From Umbilicaria muhlenbergii (lineage: Eukaryota; Ascomycota; Lecanoromycetes; Umbilicariales; Umbilicariaceae): 64,000 nt of DNA. How positions within the stretch are numbered: position 1 is the stretch's first letter; every line of letters starts with the position of its first letter. The notes below the pieces were generated by a model that did no database searches, was not told where the DNA came from, and was given only the letters and a program-made list of their open reading frames with translations. Shown piece by piece: positions 10,447 through 21,868 of this stretch. The stretch covers positions 558,001 through 622,000 of the forward strand of contig KK106986.1 of the NCBI GenBank assembly GCA_000611775.1. The letters run 5' to 3'. The position numbers and the translations under genes are program-made.

Positions 10447-13400
10447 ATGGGAAGCTTCCTCTTCAAATGGTATGTCGCAATTTAGTATTTTCGGGGCAGA
10501 GAGGGCGTTACAGCAACATGCCTGAGCTCGGCAGGGTTCATGCTCTTGCTAAGGCCACTGCACGCTGTTGCGACACCTGGCCGGCCAGCTCTTCAGGCCG
10601 GGCATTGGCGCAGTTCCCTTCCGAGAGAAGTCTTGAGCTGACTGGCATCACCAACCAGGAACTACCCAGCAAGCGAGGTCTATGTGACGGGGACATTCGA
10701 CGACTGGTCCAAGAGCGTGAAGCTGGACAAGAAAGGGGAGAATCTGCACGAAAAGTTGGTGGAGCTGCCTCGGGCGGACGAGAAGATATACTACAAGGTT
10801 GGTGTGGTCCTCTGTGCTTTGTAACCACGGCTCTCTCCGGCCGCTCTACGGTAGTGAAGGCCAGTCGAAGTGACAGTCGAAGTGCTGGTGTGCTGGACTC
10901 CGCCGCCTCGGTCTTCACTCTGACTTCACTCTGACTTCACTTGGACTTCACTGTGACTTCACTTGACCAAGTCTCGGCAGCACCTTCCCGAAAACTCGGG
11001 TCTGCATGCTGCACCTTTCTCTCGCCTGTCTCAGAAGCGAAGGCTAGGCGCGAAGGAGCCAAGCGCGACCTTACATTGGAGGGGCATCGTTGCCTGACCT
11101 GTTGCGCGCCCCATCCGTCACCTCGCCATCGACGTCGCCTTCTTGTTCGACCTCTACCCCTACCTCGATCCTGCCACTCTACCATCCTTGCTGACAATTC
11201 TCTCATCCTGTCCTGGTCACGTCTCTCAGCCACCTCACGGCCTGCGTCACTGCCCTCACCTGACCGCTCCTTCTATCAGTCTAGTGGATTCCATAAAACT
11301 AACACAATCTACCGGTGCCTAGTTCGTTGTCGACACCCATTGGACGACAGATCAATCTGCACCTCAAGAACACGACGGCGAATACAACGTCAACAACGTA
11401 CTCCTCCCCGAGAATATTACCAAACACCAATCATCCTCGACGGATCCGGCAGCAGCTATTATGTCTGGCGTAACTCCCCAATCTACCACGGCGGGCCTTG
11501 CAGGCGGTGTCGAGAAAGAGTCGTCACGAGGACACGGATCTTCTGCTCTACCCGGCATGTTCCCAGAAACACCTTCGGTTGAAGCTCAGGAATTCTCGGT
11601 CAACCCCATACCAGCAACCTCAGGCGTAGGCAACCCAGTGAGCCTCCGGCCCGGCCAGAAGGTCCCAGACCCGAGCACCCTTACCTCCAACACCGTTTCT
11701 TCGACCGTTCACGATGACATGTCATTAGCGAAGAGTACTGAAGACTCGCAGCAGACCTTTGGTGTTGCTCCCATTCCTGCGTCTGCGGGCATCGGCAACC
11801 CAGTCCATCCACAGCCTGGCGAGAAAGTGCCCGATCCGAGTACATTCAACAGGAACACCATCAATTCAACGGTAACCACCGACAAAAAATCGTATGAGAG
11901 CAGCTCCGGTGCCCCTCAACTGCCGGATGTCGTTACGCCCCAGCATGAGCGAGATGCTAGAGGCGGCGGTATGTTCAGCCTGCCAGAGAGATCGAGTAAC
12001 ATGATTCCCGAGTCAAGCTTGCCAATGGGCGGCGGAGGATCAACTGAGCGTGACCCTGGTATTCATATCCAGTCAGCCGGCCCACAGAGCACCACCGCCC
12101 AACTTGCAGGCAATGTACCTCTCGAGCCCAGAGGCGTTCCCGAAATTGTCCGTGAAAGCCAGGCCGAGGCTGGGTTCGATCCAGAGGCGAGCGGGAATCG
12201 CGAAGCAGTGAGGGAGAAGAGTGAACTAGAGCAAGAATTAGAGAGTAAAGTGCCAGAAGAGCCACCAACCGCAGAGGGAACTGGTACCGGACATGGAGGT
12301 ACGACAGACAAGAAGGAATTTACAGGAGGCGAGATCGCTGGGATGGCGGCAGGAGGAGCTGTGGCGGGTGGTGCGGTCGCAGCCGGGACCCACTCCCTGC
12401 TAACCCATCACCTTCCACCGTCCGTACAGCAAGCAATCGATGAGATGAATCAAGGCGTGACCAGCTCTTCCACCGTCCCAAGTGGCGCCAAGGAGATATC
12501 TCACCAACATTCAGGCGCGGCGGGTATGGATAAAGGCACGGCCATTGCTCCTACCGTTCCAGACGTCGTCCAAGAATCCATCGTAGAGTCACACCAGGCT
12601 CCGGAAGCAGCAGCTAGTGAAGAGATGGTCGGAGAGAAGACCGTAGTAGAACAAGAGCTTTTACACCACGTCAAGAGGGAGGACGCATCCGGTGAGCCAG
12701 CACCAACCGCCGGCGGCTCTTCCGCTGTAGCAGGTGGTATCCACGAGGCATCGCACCATCACTCAGGCGGTGCAGGTATGGACAAAGGCATGGCGATCGC
12801 TCCTACTGTTCCGGACGTTGTTCAAGAATCGATCGTAGAGTCGCACCAGGCTCCAGAAGCAGCAGCTAGTGAAGCGATGGTCGGAGAGAAGAGTGTAGTG
12901 GAACAAGAGCTCCTACTCAACGTAAAGAGAGAGGATGCAACCGGTGAGCCAGCACCATCGGTTGGTGGCATTTCCACCGCTGCAGGTGAGATCTACGATA
13001 AATCGTTTCAACGCTCGGGTGCGGCAATCGCTCCTGCCGTTCCAGATGTCGTCCAAGAATCCATTACCGAATCGCACCAAGCCCCAGAAGCAGCAGCTAG
13101 TGCAGAAATGGTTGGGGAAAAGAGCGTGGTGGAACAAGAACTTCTACGCAACGTGAAGAGAGAGGATGCATACGGTGAGGCAGCACCCTCCGCCAGCGCT
13201 GCTCTCTCCGAAACTGCACCTACGACAAAGGCAACGACCACAGCCCTGCCCGAGGACAAAGCTGGCCTCGCTGCACCAGCATCTGCGCCTGCGACAACGC
13301 CAGCCGCATCGAATGCGTTCAAACAAGCTGTGCGTCCTCGAGACGATTCCCGTGACGTCTCGCCAATGAGTCGTGATCCGGCAAGCAGCACGCAAGCACA

Positions 13401-13620
13401 ACCGATGGTGACAAGTGGTGTCGGGTCAAGCACTGCGCCACAAGTCTCACAGTCGACAGGTGGACCGGCCACTCCCCAGAAGCCGACTGCGGCATCAAAG
13501 ACAAGTCCCATGAGCAATAGGACTGGAGAGAGCAGCGGTAGTACGGACAAGAAGTCGAGGAGGGCAAGTGGATTTTTTGGCAAATTGAAGGCGAAATTTC
13601 ACGATAAAGACAAGAAATAA
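10447..13620 (+). CDS. AMPK-type glycogen-binding-domain protein with internal repeats (Mdg1/Crp1-like)
   Basis: Three exons: 10447-10469, 10659-10797 and 11323-13620; 819 residues. The introns are 189 nt (branch GCTGAC) and 525 nt (branch ACTAAC). The start MGSFLFKW joins across phase 2 to NYPASEVYVTGTFDDWSKSV, the conserved beginning of the AMPK1_CBM (CBM48-like) fold. EKIYYK then joins FVVDTHWTTDQSAPQ to complete the domain. Next come two copies of an IPA-x-G-GNPV-PG-KVPDPST block (residues about 105-190), a Gly/Ala-rich hydrophobic stretch, and three long repeats with PDVVQES, ESHQAPEAAAS and EKSVVEQELL. A basic, amphipathic tail (SGFFGKLKAKFHDKDKK) ends the protein and could bind membrane. 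Yeast Mdg1 and Crp1 share this CBM but not the repeats. Function here is unproven; carbohydrate or phosphosugar sensing is an inference. Confidence 0.85.
10909..10966 (+). repeat. 11-bp tandem repeat inside the large CBM-gene intron
   Basis: About five units of a CTGACTTCACT-like 11-mer run through the 525-nt second intron. The last units diverge slightly (TTGGACTTCACT, GTGACTTCACT). Expansion of such a repeat could explain why this intron is roughly ten times longer than its neighbours. Confidence 0.7.
12523..13190 (+). repeat. Three coding repeats of about 60-85 codons in the CBM protein
   Basis: Copies begin near 12538, 12787 and 13021. Each encodes an IAP-VPDVVQES-ESHQAPEAAAS-EMVGEK-VVEQELL-VKREDA block and is similar at DNA level. 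A more diverged fourth copy (VPEIVRESQAEAG..EKSELEQELESKV) sits upstream at about 12136-12255. The regularity suggests recent in-frame duplication. Confidence 0.85.
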
Positions 13621-14212
13621 TGGCCTGACGGGATCTTCCGCGGTTTCTTCATTCGCACGCTCGGATACACAGTCTTCATGTCGATCGCAAGAGCGGATGA
13701 TAATGGAGTTGCGGGGCGAGCGTAGACGTAAGAGGAGGAAGAGACTAGGCCAAGGATAAGGAAAGCCAGGGCAAATTTTCATTTACTCCATTTGGCGGTC
13801 CTGTTTTTCATGTTCGTGAGATACCTCGGCCTGCGCTGTTTGGATTGTGAATCGTTTCTTCCCAAACATGATTCACTTGTCAACCCCCCAGTCACTTAAT
13901 TTACTTTCCCCCTACTCGAAAACAAACGTTGCTCTGGTTTCACAACGACGCCCCGTCATTGTTGACTGAAGCCCCCTGCATCACGCTTTGGGACGTGCCG
14001 GCCGAGTGAACGTTTGTATTCATTCGCTATAAACCATACGCCGGTGACTACGGTAGGTAGCTGCCAATAGGTAGCCATGAGTCAAACCTTGCTGGCCGAC
14101 ACAACATGCAACCTTGATGCCGGCGGAGCCGCACAACGCAACACCATGGCATCCAACCGTCACACCTCTCTTCTTCTTGCCCGTATATAAAGCAGCCAAT
14201 GCATCCCCATCC
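13621..14212. other. Intergenic, CBM-gene 3' flank and promoter of next gene
   Basis: No coding sequence recognised. A GTATATAA TATA-like element is at about 14183-14190, 23 bases before the chosen ATG of the next frame. That is close enough that a downstream ATG (14255) may be the true start. Confidence 0.4.
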
Positions 14213-14967
14213 ATGGCGTTCTCCTCCCTCCTCAAGCTGTTCTTCCCCGCCATCATGACTTCTCCCATAGATATCCCTTCCCCCGGCTGGCATCGACCCA
14301 CGCGCCAAAGAAGCAGCCGCAAACGAAGGAGAGCGCAGCACGCCCAGTCCACCTCATCCACCGAATCAGAGACCGAGATCACCTCCGAAGACATGCCGGC
14401 ATTCGATGGCCAGCCGCTTTGGCCGGACGATGAGCCGGGCCCGGTGGAGGAACACCGCCCACCTGCCCGCTCGTCGGCTTTACGGCCTTCTCCTCCACCG
14501 CTGCCGCTGAGAGCTGTCCCCGAGCCAGCGGTGGGAAGGAGGCGGTGGAAGGAGAGGGGGCAATCGAGCCCGAGCATCTACAACCTTGCCCCTGCTGCAC
14601 CAGCACCGGCACCAGCACCAGCACCGGCATTAGCACCTCTACCTCTCCACTCAAAGCCCCAACTCGTCGCCGTGAAATCCGCACGCCCGGCCGGTCTACC
14701 AGATACCACCACCACCACCACCACCCGTCCGCACAATACCAACGTCGCAACGGCGCAGGAGATCGACCGGGCGAAAAAGGGAACGTCTTTGGCGCGGTGT
14801 CCGGATGAGGTGTGGAGTTTGCTGTTTGGGAGTGAGGAAGAGGAGAAGGAGGAGGTGGAGGTGCCGGTGAGAGGAGAGCCGGAGTTGGATGGGGAGGGGT
14901 GGATGGCGTGTGCGGAGAGGGATCAGTTTGGGAGGATGAGGATGGGGAGGGGGAAGCGGGGGGGTGG
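14213..14967 (+). CDS. Hypothetical proline/arginine-rich protein, truncated by assembly gap
   Basis: An open frame runs from ATG 14213 (or 14255) into the N gap. About 250 residues are visible. They include a basic patch (RQRSSRKRRR) that could act as a nuclear signal, an Ala-Pro repeat (APAPAPAPALAP), a Thr run, and a more conserved-looking end (CPDEVWSLLFGSEEEEKEE, then a WMACAERDQFGRM segment). I do not recognise a family. Coding composition is C-rich up to about 14750 and then abruptly G-rich into the gap. The 3' end is missing; G-rich sequence after the gap (15791-16012) could be the rest of it, but the gap length prevents checking the frame. Confidence 0.45.
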
Positions 14968-15790
14968 NNNNNNNNNNNNNNNNNNNNNNNNNNNNNNNNN
15001 NNNNNNNNNNNNNNNNNNNNNNNNNNNNNNNNNNNNNNNNNNNNNNNNNNNNNNNNNNNNNNNNNNNNNNNNNNNNNNNNNNNNNNNNNNNNNNNNNNNN
15101 NNNNNNNNNNNNNNNNNNNNNNNNNNNNNNNNNNNNNNNNNNNNNNNNNNNNNNNNNNNNNNNNNNNNNNNNNNNNNNNNNNNNNNNNNNNNNNNNNNNN
15201 NNNNNNNNNNNNNNNNNNNNNNNNNNNNNNNNNNNNNNNNNNNNNNNNNNNNNNNNNNNNNNNNNNNNNNNNNNNNNNNNNNNNNNNNNNNNNNNNNNNN
15301 NNNNNNNNNNNNNNNNNNNNNNNNNNNNNNNNNNNNNNNNNNNNNNNNNNNNNNNNNNNNNNNNNNNNNNNNNNNNNNNNNNNNNNNNNNNNNNNNNNNN
15401 NNNNNNNNNNNNNNNNNNNNNNNNNNNNNNNNNNNNNNNNNNNNNNNNNNNNNNNNNNNNNNNNNNNNNNNNNNNNNNNNNNNNNNNNNNNNNNNNNNNN
15501 NNNNNNNNNNNNNNNNNNNNNNNNNNNNNNNNNNNNNNNNNNNNNNNNNNNNNNNNNNNNNNNNNNNNNNNNNNNNNNNNNNNNNNNNNNNNNNNNNNNN
15601 NNNNNNNNNNNNNNNNNNNNNNNNNNNNNNNNNNNNNNNNNNNNNNNNNNNNNNNNNNNNNNNNNNNNNNNNNNNNNNNNNNNNNNNNNNNNNNNNNNNN
15701 NNNNNNNNNNNNNNNNNNNNNNNNNNNNNNNNNNNNNNNNNNNNNNNNNNNNNNNNNNNNNNNNNNNNNNNNNNNNNNNNNNNNNNNNNN
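14968..15790. other. Assembly gap (823 N)
   Basis: A run of N interrupts the sequence. Both edges are G-rich (GGGGGGGTGG before, GGAGAGAGGGGTGGGGGG after), so failed sequencing through a G-rich, possibly quadruplex-forming tract is a plausible cause. Open frames drawn across the N run are meaningless. Confidence 0.99.
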
Positions 15791-16535
15791 GGAGAGAGGG
15801 GTGGGGGGTGGTGGTGTGGGTGGGGGGGAGGTCGGATGTTAGGAGGGCGGCGATTTGAGAGCGGGTTTGGGGGGTGGGGTCGGGGTCGATGTCTAGAGGG
15901 TTTGTTAGCGCTGTGGTTGAGGGTGGGCGAAGGGGTCGGGGAGGTACATGGGAGGGAGTCGTGGGATTCTGTTATTAGAGGCATTTTATGGGTGGTTGTA
16001 CGAGGAGTTTGAGTGTTGGACGGACGGGCTTGCTGCTGGATATTTTGGTCCCAATGTCGCGCTAGGCTGGTTTAGGTGTATTTCAGTTGCGTGTTTTCGG
16101 GGCAGTTAGATTGATGCGGCGCTACTTTCTACAGAGAAATCAAAAGCTTCGCGTTAAAATTGCTTGACTTGATGAGCTGCAACGTATGAAGAGAAATAAC
16201 TAACTATAGAATCGCTCGCCTAGGATATGAATAAAATCGAAGGTTCCCGCCATGAATCCAAGTCTTGCAGACATAGCCTCCAAGCTTGACGCCCGATATG
16301 TCCTTGTACATGACGCAACATGTTATCTCACAAGCCCATGGGTATCATTGAAAACGAGATTGCCTCCCAGACATGCCTCCTCTTAGCTTGATAGCTCCCA
16401 TATTATCACAATGTCATGCATGGAATTCCATCATCACCAACGCCGCTGTAGCCGAAAACCCACAAAGCAGTAGTCAAGGAGAGACCAACGTTCCCCCGCC
16501 TCTTATCCAGTGGTCCCAACAATAGTAAGGTACGG
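15791..16535. other. G-rich gap flank and 3' region of the Zn2Cys6 gene
   Basis: The first 230 bases are very G-rich and may be the end of the gene before the gap; stops occur in all three plus frames by 16012. From about 16080 composition becomes ordinary. I see no other gene. Confidence 0.4.
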
Positions 16536-18435
16536 TCAAGTGATCAAGCAATCGATGTCCATGTCTTTCATGATAGTCTCCCAATCCCAGCTTCTTTCAT
16601 CACCAGCATCCATCATCTCCCACACTTTCTTGACAACTTGTTTCGCCACCATGATATTCCCGAATCTGCTATAATCCAGCGCTCTCGTGAAAGCTTCCTC
16701 TATGTCCGGCCGTTGACGTTCCTGGAACGCAGCGCAGCCCAACAAGAAGAGTGGTAGAAGGATTACCGCCTGTGTGGACTCTCCCGGTGGCATAGCACGC
16801 AAATACTCAAGACCTTCATCAACTGCTGTAGTAATCTTTGGGGAGGGCCTTGACGCTCTTGTTGTACGGTGCAGATACACCCAGGCGCATTGACGATACA
16901 GTTGTGCAGCAATCCAGCGAGGAGTATTCGGTAGTTGCGCGGGGTCCCAAGCGTGAATTGCGGCATCAATGTCAACGGCCCACATCATGATCTGGTAGTC
17001 GACAGCCGGCTTTTGACCATGAGCTCTACGTTCACGAATTGTGTCACGCAAAATCGTGATTTTTGTGATGAGTTCAAAAAGCCCGTCAAGAACACCGATC
17101 AGAACGTTGGCACCAGGTTGGATTATCGACTGGAGGGCAAACTTAGGAAGATTCCCGGTTTCACTGCCGCCGGTGATGAAAGGCCACGCGTTGAGATGTA
17201 CATGAGATCGTACATCAAGCGTTGTGATGGTGTTGGCGACGTCGTGATATTTGAAAAACTCATAGAGGAACTGTCGAAACTCGGGATTCCTCGATCGACT
17301 TGTTGGCATCAGACGCCGGACTATGTCCATATGAGGGCGATACTCGCCGTTCGTTGTCCCTTCGCAAATGTAGATGAGGCAATGAACTATTGTCGAGGCC
17401 ATCGTCGGATCGTCGAGCGTTCCCTCTGGATAACTGTCTCCAGCCTTCGCCGAGTTGGCCCGTTCCACGTCCGCTATCAGGATAGACTGAGCTTCAGAAA
17501 AATGATGCTGCTGACGCTCACTCAGGGCTGCTCCGGGCTCCCGGGCAAGGAGGTGCAAGCCAGCTAAAGACAGCAAAGAGTGCATAAGACCTTTATCCTC
17601 GTGCGCCATGGGCAGGAATAGGTCTTTGAACGGATTGGAGCCATCATCGTGGATCGTGAGCCTCCCGCTAATGTCGGTGATGAAGTGAGCCAGGAAGCGG
17701 CGATCGATATCGTTTTCAATGCCATCAATTAGGTACGGCAGATCTCGCGATAATGGAAACGAGAAGCGTGGGGCGCTGGCTGTGAGTTTCATGTTAACTT
17801 GGCTTAGAGTAGAGAGATAACAAGGAATACCTTCTTCGGGACGGTGCCTTCCCGGCCGCCAGAAGGTTGCTGGCGGATAGCCCTCGCATACTTTTGCATT
17901 TTTCTCGCAGTTTCTGCCTGCACGTAATTGTTTAGCATCGCATAGCGAACACACTTCAGAGCGTCCCATGTCTTCTCACACGCTCATTTTGGTAAGGGGG
18001 CTTACAGATAGGCTTCTCCTCGCCACATTTCTTCTTTCGCTTGCGGCAAGTGATGCATCCAGTTTTCGATCTTCCTTTGGCCCCAGGTTTGGCGAGGCTG
18101 GTCTTTTTGTTGACAGGATTCTTTCTGGGACGGCCTCGCCCTCTTTTGGGCGTTACTGCGCCACCAGCAGTCACGTTGGCCTGGCCCTCGACAGCATCTG
18201 GCAACGATGAAGGCTTCACGTCCACCATCGAGGTTTCTTCGACTTCTTCGACTTTAGGTTCGATTTCTTCTTTTTCAGGACCATCACCACCCACTTCCTC
18301 GTCGTCCGTCTCGGAGGCATATCGCATTTCAGTGTCCATCGTTGTCGCCGAATAGGTTGAGGCACTGGATGATTCCGAGTAGTGACGCGAGGATGTGTTC
18401 ACCTCAAGAGTGGGGACGCCGTTCATTGGGTGCAT
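16536..18435 (-). CDS. Zn2Cys6 fungal transcription factor
   Basis: Exons 18006-18435, 17831-17917 and 16536-17779; 586 residues if the 51-nt intron 17780-17830 is removed. The binuclear zinc cluster is rebuilt exactly across intron 17918-18005: CITCRKRKKKC, then C-x6-C, CRNC and C-x6-C, ending VCEGYPP. Before it lie an acidic Ser/Glu-rich segment and an AT-hook-like KRGRGRPRKNP. After it comes the FPLSRDLPYLIDGIENDIDRRFL region and an alpha-helical domain typical of the fungal-specific factor family (Fungal_trans_2). It binds DNA in the nucleus; its targets are unknown. No biosynthetic cluster adjoins it. Confidence 0.88.
17780..17830 (-). other. Probable 51-nt in-frame intron in the Zn2Cys6 gene
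   Basis: GTATTC..CTCACAG is a multiple of three without a stop, so the frame stays open whether or not it is spliced. Removing it joins HRPEE to ASAPRFSFPLSRDLP. Retention would add 17 residues (GIPCYLSTLSQVN and flanks) between the zinc cluster and the regulatory domain. Confidence 0.6.
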
Positions 18436-20205
18436 GTGGGAAGAAATATCTCGAGTCTAATAACCCGTGGATGTGCAGTGTACGGTGGAATTGTATCAAA
18501 TGGGAAAATCGGTTCCATTTGGCTCTCCTGATCAAAGTCCGCCTGAGGAGCCTCTGCTTGGTTTGAACGAGAGAGATTTCGATGGAACATTAACAGGTCA
18601 AGCTGGTTCAGGATGTTCGGGACGAAGGATTTGCACTCTTCATTTCACAACAATAAGCTTGCGTTGGAATTGGAGGCGTCGTTTGCGGAGGTTCTGGAAA
18701 AGCAGCCGTCCTCCGTACAGTAATTAGCGTGGTGTGGGGTTTGGAGAACAGCAAGTTTAGGAGGAGGGAAAGGGCCCAGCTCACCAGACTGCCCTAGCAG
18801 AGGAATGGCACCGGCACTAAGTAGTGGTGCACGAGGAGCAAGTGATAGTGATGATTGACGAATAACGCCCTCTCGCTGACGGCTGCTGGCGCGCATTGCA
18901 TAACAATGTCTTGACTGGCTTGACTGCCTTGGGGTGAAATTGCGGAGATCCCTGCGCGTCGAGCGTCGGATCAGGATCTCTGCCTCGTACCTTTTATGCT
19001 GACGCCTGCAAAGTCCGTTGCAGCACTAAAGTTGCGTTGCTTGGTCGGCTTAAGGTCTAGCAATGCGCACCGCAGCGCTGCAGTACCTGGACCGAACTCG
19101 GTACTGGTCAAGCAGGGCCTGGCACAGCCCCTGGTGCAGACGGCCTGCACTTCTATAGTGGTAGCTCGGTACCTTGTACCGATGTCCTCCGTACTAGCAG
19201 GAACTTTTGGATGTAGGGCGCCCGGGCAGGCGAGTCAGAGGGATTTCGCACAGACCCCAGAGGATTGCGATGTCGTGGCGCGGCTTTCCTTGGGCTATAA
19301 TCATCTGATAGTTTGGAGCCTCCCGATCAGGATCAGGAAATCGGTTGAGTTTGAAAGCTCTGATAGTCACCGTCCCTCGCCTCGGTCAGAATGTGTCCTG
19401 GGTCGACGCAGGCTTCAATGACCCCGCTAAACCCATCAAGCCATGACCCGGATCGGGGACCCTAGATGGGAAATGGCTTGTGGCTGGGGTCGCCTCTCCT
19501 GCCATCCGTTCTGAGAAGCGTTACTCTCGTGGGGTTGAAGAGCGCCTGGCCCTATCCCGTCGCACGCTTGCCAGTCTCGCGAGTGTCGCAATGACAGCTG
19601 CACGCTGCACAGATACGCTGTTTGCCCCTCGGCTCACCTCTCGACGAATCATCCAATGGAAGATAATCAGGCAGACACCAAAAGGGTCTGTGCGTCCATG
19701 CTTTCGGTGGTAAGCTGAATTTGCAGAGAGAATCGGTAAAAGTGGCGAGACTCCGATTGACGATCACCCAAGAGTCAAGAGAAGCACCGTCTTTGCGTCG
19801 CTAGCTTGCGGAAGACCCCTTGGCACTTTGTGTCGTACTGGGGCCTCCGTACGGAGTCCCGAGAAGAGCTTCCAAGGTGCTACTGTGGGAGAGCATGGCA
19901 GCAAAGGCCGTTGGATCGCCAAACCAGCCTGCAGGCTGCACGTCACCGTTTCGAGCCTTCGTTAAACACGCCCCGACTCTTTAGCTTCAGCGATCGGCTG
20001 GCTCACTCCGAAACGCCCTAAGTGTTCTGAAATGTGATGGGAAGAACCCAGCAGGGCACGGGACTGGATGCTGGTCGTGGTCGTCCGTCTTGGAGAGCGT
20101 TGCAGAGGCCCCCACGCGTGCTTGCCCTTGCATGTATGGTACGCTGGCTTGTCGGAGAGTCGGAGGGATTTCACTCGCTCATCCCGACGCTGGAGCCTGG
20201 CTCGG

Positions 20206-20273
20206 TGGGCAATGGGGCAATGGGGCAATGGGGCAATGGGGAAATGGGGAATTGGGGAATTGGGGAAATTGGC
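20206..20273 (+). repeat. 8-bp G-rich minisatellite
   Basis: Seven to eight head-to-tail units of GGGCAATG drift into GGGGAATT/GGGGAAAT. It is guanine-rich on the plus strand with runs of four G every 8 bases. Confidence 0.9.
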
Positions 20274-20394
20274 ACGCGATTACTCATCCATCGCTACCAC
20301 GCTTGCGGGCTCCGGCGGGACTACCCCAGAGTCCGCCATGCACGCCGTGTCACCACGATCATCCTGAGCGTGGACGCTCATGCTTCGTATGCGA

Positions 20395-20426
20395 AAGGAA
20401 ACCGAAAGGAAACCGAGAGGAAACGG
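20395..20426 (+). repeat. Short 10-bp tandem repeat
   Basis: Three units of GGAAACCGAA with one substitution (GGAAACCGAG). Confidence 0.8.
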
Positions 20427-21868
20427 ATTTGTGGAGCAAAGGTCGACCCGTTCGCCGTCGCTGCAGGCTGCTGCAATGCCATGTCTCGCCCCTCATTCCA
20501 CAAGGACAATTATGGGGCTCAAACGTCGCGGCGCTTTGCTGGAAGCCAATGACAGCGAGCCAGGGACGCCTCCTGCTCGGATCGTTGGTTAGCGCATGTC
20601 CCGAGGCTGTGGGTGACAGAGAACCTTAAAGGCTGGTCGCAGCGGTCAATCGATCCTTTGGCGAGGCTTCCATCGTGACCCAACACGGATGCCTCGTATT
20701 CGAGGCCCGCAGTCGCCCTTCCGAGCTGCTTCATGGCCATCACCAGTTCGGCCCCAATCCATCCCTCGCGGCCATGGCGGGGCGGCCGGTCGGCGAAGTC
20801 GGCGCCAACGGCCTCGAGGAATCAGCCCCCGATGCAACAACTTACCGTACGGGCGGAGATTTTCCGCTTGAACCTAGAGCAATAGCACCCCTGTCCCGAC
20901 GAGGCTTGTTATCAGCAAGTTTGGACGTTTCTGCCGCGTAGTCAACGGGGATGTACCCAGTACTTTTCATGCGGCCGTGTCGATAAGTAGAAGCTCACGC
21001 AGCTACCCTGATCGCATACAAACAAAAGCTGACTCGTGGTCACAACGGTGAACGGGCAGAGGAACGCCCGCATGGTACGGAGGACGCCTCCTCAGCCAGA
21101 AGTTAAAGCTTTTCCATAGCCGCGTACGGAGCTACACTCGGCGGATATGCGCCAGCATCGAAACCCACTTTCAAGGTCTTTGACTCCCTCTGGACCTCTC
21201 AAAAAGCGGTCAATACTGGTCTCTCGGTCTGCAACAAGCCTGAGAAGCTTGTGCCATCCATCCTAGTAGGGATGCGCCTTAAAATCTCCGAGTCAGTGCG
21301 TTTGCGCGTGTTCGTTGGCCTCTGCTCGCAGCATTCTTGACCTCCGCGCTGGGGAAGGAATTCCTTCGCGGCTTGCGAGCACGGGCTCCGTACATGTGAG
21401 AGGAAGAAGGATTCATCATCCGCTTTCGCAAGCACGAAACACGAACGGCTGGTCGTACTCGATATGCGCAAAACATGACCGGGTGGCGTGCGGACTAAAC
21501 AAGTGGCGGTCCAGGTCAGGACCCTCCCGATGTTGCAACAGCGAGAACAATGTATGTCAATACTTGAAATGCATGTTCTGGAGGTCCATGGCTTCTACCA
21601 TTTACTTCAACCATTCCCCATACTCTGTCTTGGTTGTTGAGTCGTTAAGGGAACCCCCAGCTGAGGACTGCCATTTGTTTTGTCCACACGTTTGCCGGCT
21701 TTTGTTGCGTCGTATGCGCGAAACACGAATAGATTGTCTGGTATAGAGGCGCAGAAGATGTACAGAGAAAAGGGCACCCTATGATCAAAATGTGCTTCAT
21801 CTGCTCTTTAGAATATCCGAATCAAGTAATATCAGGACTCCGCAAAAGGTGACTTTCTTATTACAGTC

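Larger units (their letters stand above)
18436..21868. other. Gene-poor 3.4-kb region
   Basis: Only short frames without family features are present on either strand. There is no obvious transposon terminal repeat or reverse-transcriptase motif. GC is not depressed, so a heavily RIP-mutated transposon is unlikely. Two minisatellites lie at 20206-20273 and 20395-20426. The rest holds nothing I can name. Confidence 0.5.

Noticed and set aside
11461-13620. Separate gene starting at ATG 11461
   Set aside because: The frame continues upstream to 11323, where a CTAAC branch site and AG acceptor join it in phase to the CBM exon.
14923-15984. Long open frames on both strands spanning the gap
   Set aside because: They are made mostly of N and carry no evidence; only the sequence up to 14967 is used.
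18436-21868. RIP-degraded transposon
   Set aside because: GC is not depressed and no terminal repeats or transposase/RT remnants are visible.
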